DNA of 64,000 bases, taken from the NCBI GenBank assembly GCA_026874595.1, contig CM049310.1:20620058-20684057 (forward strand), written 5' to 3'. This document shows, piece after piece, positions 62,932 through 64,000 of the stretch; position 1 is the stretch's first letter, and each line of letters starts with the position of its first letter. The stretch comes from Sipunculus nudus. Lineage: Eukaryota; Annelida; Sipuncula; Golfingiida; Sipunculidae. The notes beneath the pieces were generated by a model. It worked only from the letters and a program-made list of their open reading frames with translations. It was not told the origin of the DNA and searched no databases. The position numbers and the translations under genes are program-made.

Positions 62932-64000
62932 TCATACCTGAGACTCATGGTCAGCCAGCTTTGATTTAGATGTGGTTTATTGTGGACTCTGACATTGTTC
63001 ATACCTGAGACTCATGGTAAGCCAGCTTGGATTTAGATGTGGTTTAATGCAGACTCTGACATGGTTCATACCTGAGACTCATGGTCAGCCAGCTTGGATT
63101 TAGATGTGGTTTAATGTGGACTCTGACATGGTTCATACCCGAGACTCATGGTCAGCCAGCTTGGATTTAGATGTAGTTTAATGCGGACTCTGACATGGTT
63201 CATACTCGAGACTCATAGTCAGCCAGCTTGGATTTTGATGTTGTTTAATGTGGACTCTGACATGGTTCATACCTGAGACTCATGGTCAGCCAGCTTGGAT
63301 TTCGATGTGGTTTAATGTGGACTCTGACATGGTTCATACCTGAGACTCATGGTCAGCCAGCTTGGATTTTGATGTGGTTTAATGTGGACTCTGACATGGT
63401 TCATACTTGAGACTCATGGTCAGCCAGCTTGGATTTAGATGTGGTTTAATGTGGACTCTGACATGGTTCATACCTGAGACTCATGGTCAGCCAGCTTGGA
63501 TTTAGATGTGGTTTAATGCGGACTCTGACATGGTTCATACCTGAGACTCATGGTCAGTCAGCTTGGATTTAGATGTGGTTTAATGTGGACTCTGACATGG
63601 TTCATACCTGAGACTCATGGTCAGCCAGCTTGGATTTTGATGTGGTTTAATGTGGACTCTGACATGGTTCATACCTGAGACTCATGGTCAGCCAGCTTGG
63701 ATTTAGATGTGGTTTAATGTGGACTCTGACATGGTTCATACCTGAGACTCATGGTCAGCCAGCTTGGATTTAGATGTAGTTTAATGCGGACTCTGACGTG
63801 GTTCATACTCGAGACTCATAGTCAGCCAGCTTGTATTTTGATGTTGTTTAATGTGGACTCTGACATGGTTCATACCTGAGACTCATGGTCAGCCAGCTTG
63901 GATTTTGATGTGGTTTAATGTGGACTCTGACATGGTTCATACCTGAGACTCATGGTCAGCCAGCTTGGATTTTGATGTGGTTTAATGTTGACTCTGACAT
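62932..64000. repeat. Minisatellite 2, 67-bp units, runs off the right edge
   Basis: About 16 head-to-tail 67-bp units, each with CATACCTGAGACTCATGG, TCAGCCAGCTTGGATTT and GTGGTTTAATGTGGACTC followed by TGACATGGTT. Differences are mostly single bases (GATTTAG/GATTTTG, CCTGAG/CTCGAG). The GGACTCTGACATGGT core is shared with minisatellite 1. Confidence 0.95.

Noticed and set aside
61660-64000. CRISPR-like array
   Set aside because: Units are contiguous without unique spacers and the context is eukaryotic; it is a minisatellite.

Overview
This is a eukaryotic, AT-rich, intron-rich and repeat-rich window. It most likely comes from a lophotrochozoan, and a bivalve mollusc is my best guess. The basis is spliced genes with GT-AG introns, near-vertebrate protein conservation of CSNK2B and POLE3, and abundant pearl/HINE-type repeats with GTCCGTCCGTC-like microsatellite cores. 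A tRNA-derived SINE and a short-LTR Ty3/gypsy element whose primer site resembles tRNA-Leu also fit. The species cannot be fixed from the sequence alone. Most of the DNA is repeat or intron; I count four real protein-coding loci, two of them partial.

Layout. 1-1024: tandem ~180-bp array ending in a Helitron-like hairpin. 1327-3556 (+): last four coding exons of an LRSAM1-type E3 ubiquitin ligase (SAM, PTAP, RING), with a long 3' region. 8812-11122 (-): complete four-exon POLE3 (histone-fold subunit of DNA polymerase epsilon and CHRAC), tail-to-tail with LRSAM1. 11203-15955: two head-to-tail copies of repeat family A. 16284-24960: family B, split by a SINE (17121-17544) and a degenerate Ty3/gypsy LTR retrotransposon (19637-24163). 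24960-33460: mostly unassigned sequence, a tRNA-like stretch, a GC-rich twin hairpin and two decayed LINE fragments. 33720-50900 (+): CSNK2B (casein kinase 2 regulatory subunit) with six coding exons. Its introns hold family A and B copies, an ~340-bp tandem array, a 183-bp palindromic MITE and a nested 1.25-kb TIR element. 50900-57960: AT-rich intergenic DNA with microsatellites. 57961-60283 (-): last three recognised exons of a coiled-coil protein that looks like EVI5/EVI5L; it runs off the right edge. 61660-64000: two related minisatellites, probably intronic to that gene.

The genes do not form a pathway. LRSAM1 (ubiquitin/ESCRT), POLE3 (replication/chromatin), CSNK2B (kinase regulation) and the EVI5-like gene (Rab GTPase control) are housekeeping neighbours. 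I found no new enzymatic or defence system. The most interesting signal is in the repeats. Four apparently different families share one architecture: an internal tandem array, then a terminal hairpin followed by a TTGTT-like end, with subterminal inverted repeats visible in two. Members of several repeat types also carry a GGTGGYRCCACC-type palindrome. The LTR element inserted exactly into one such palindrome.
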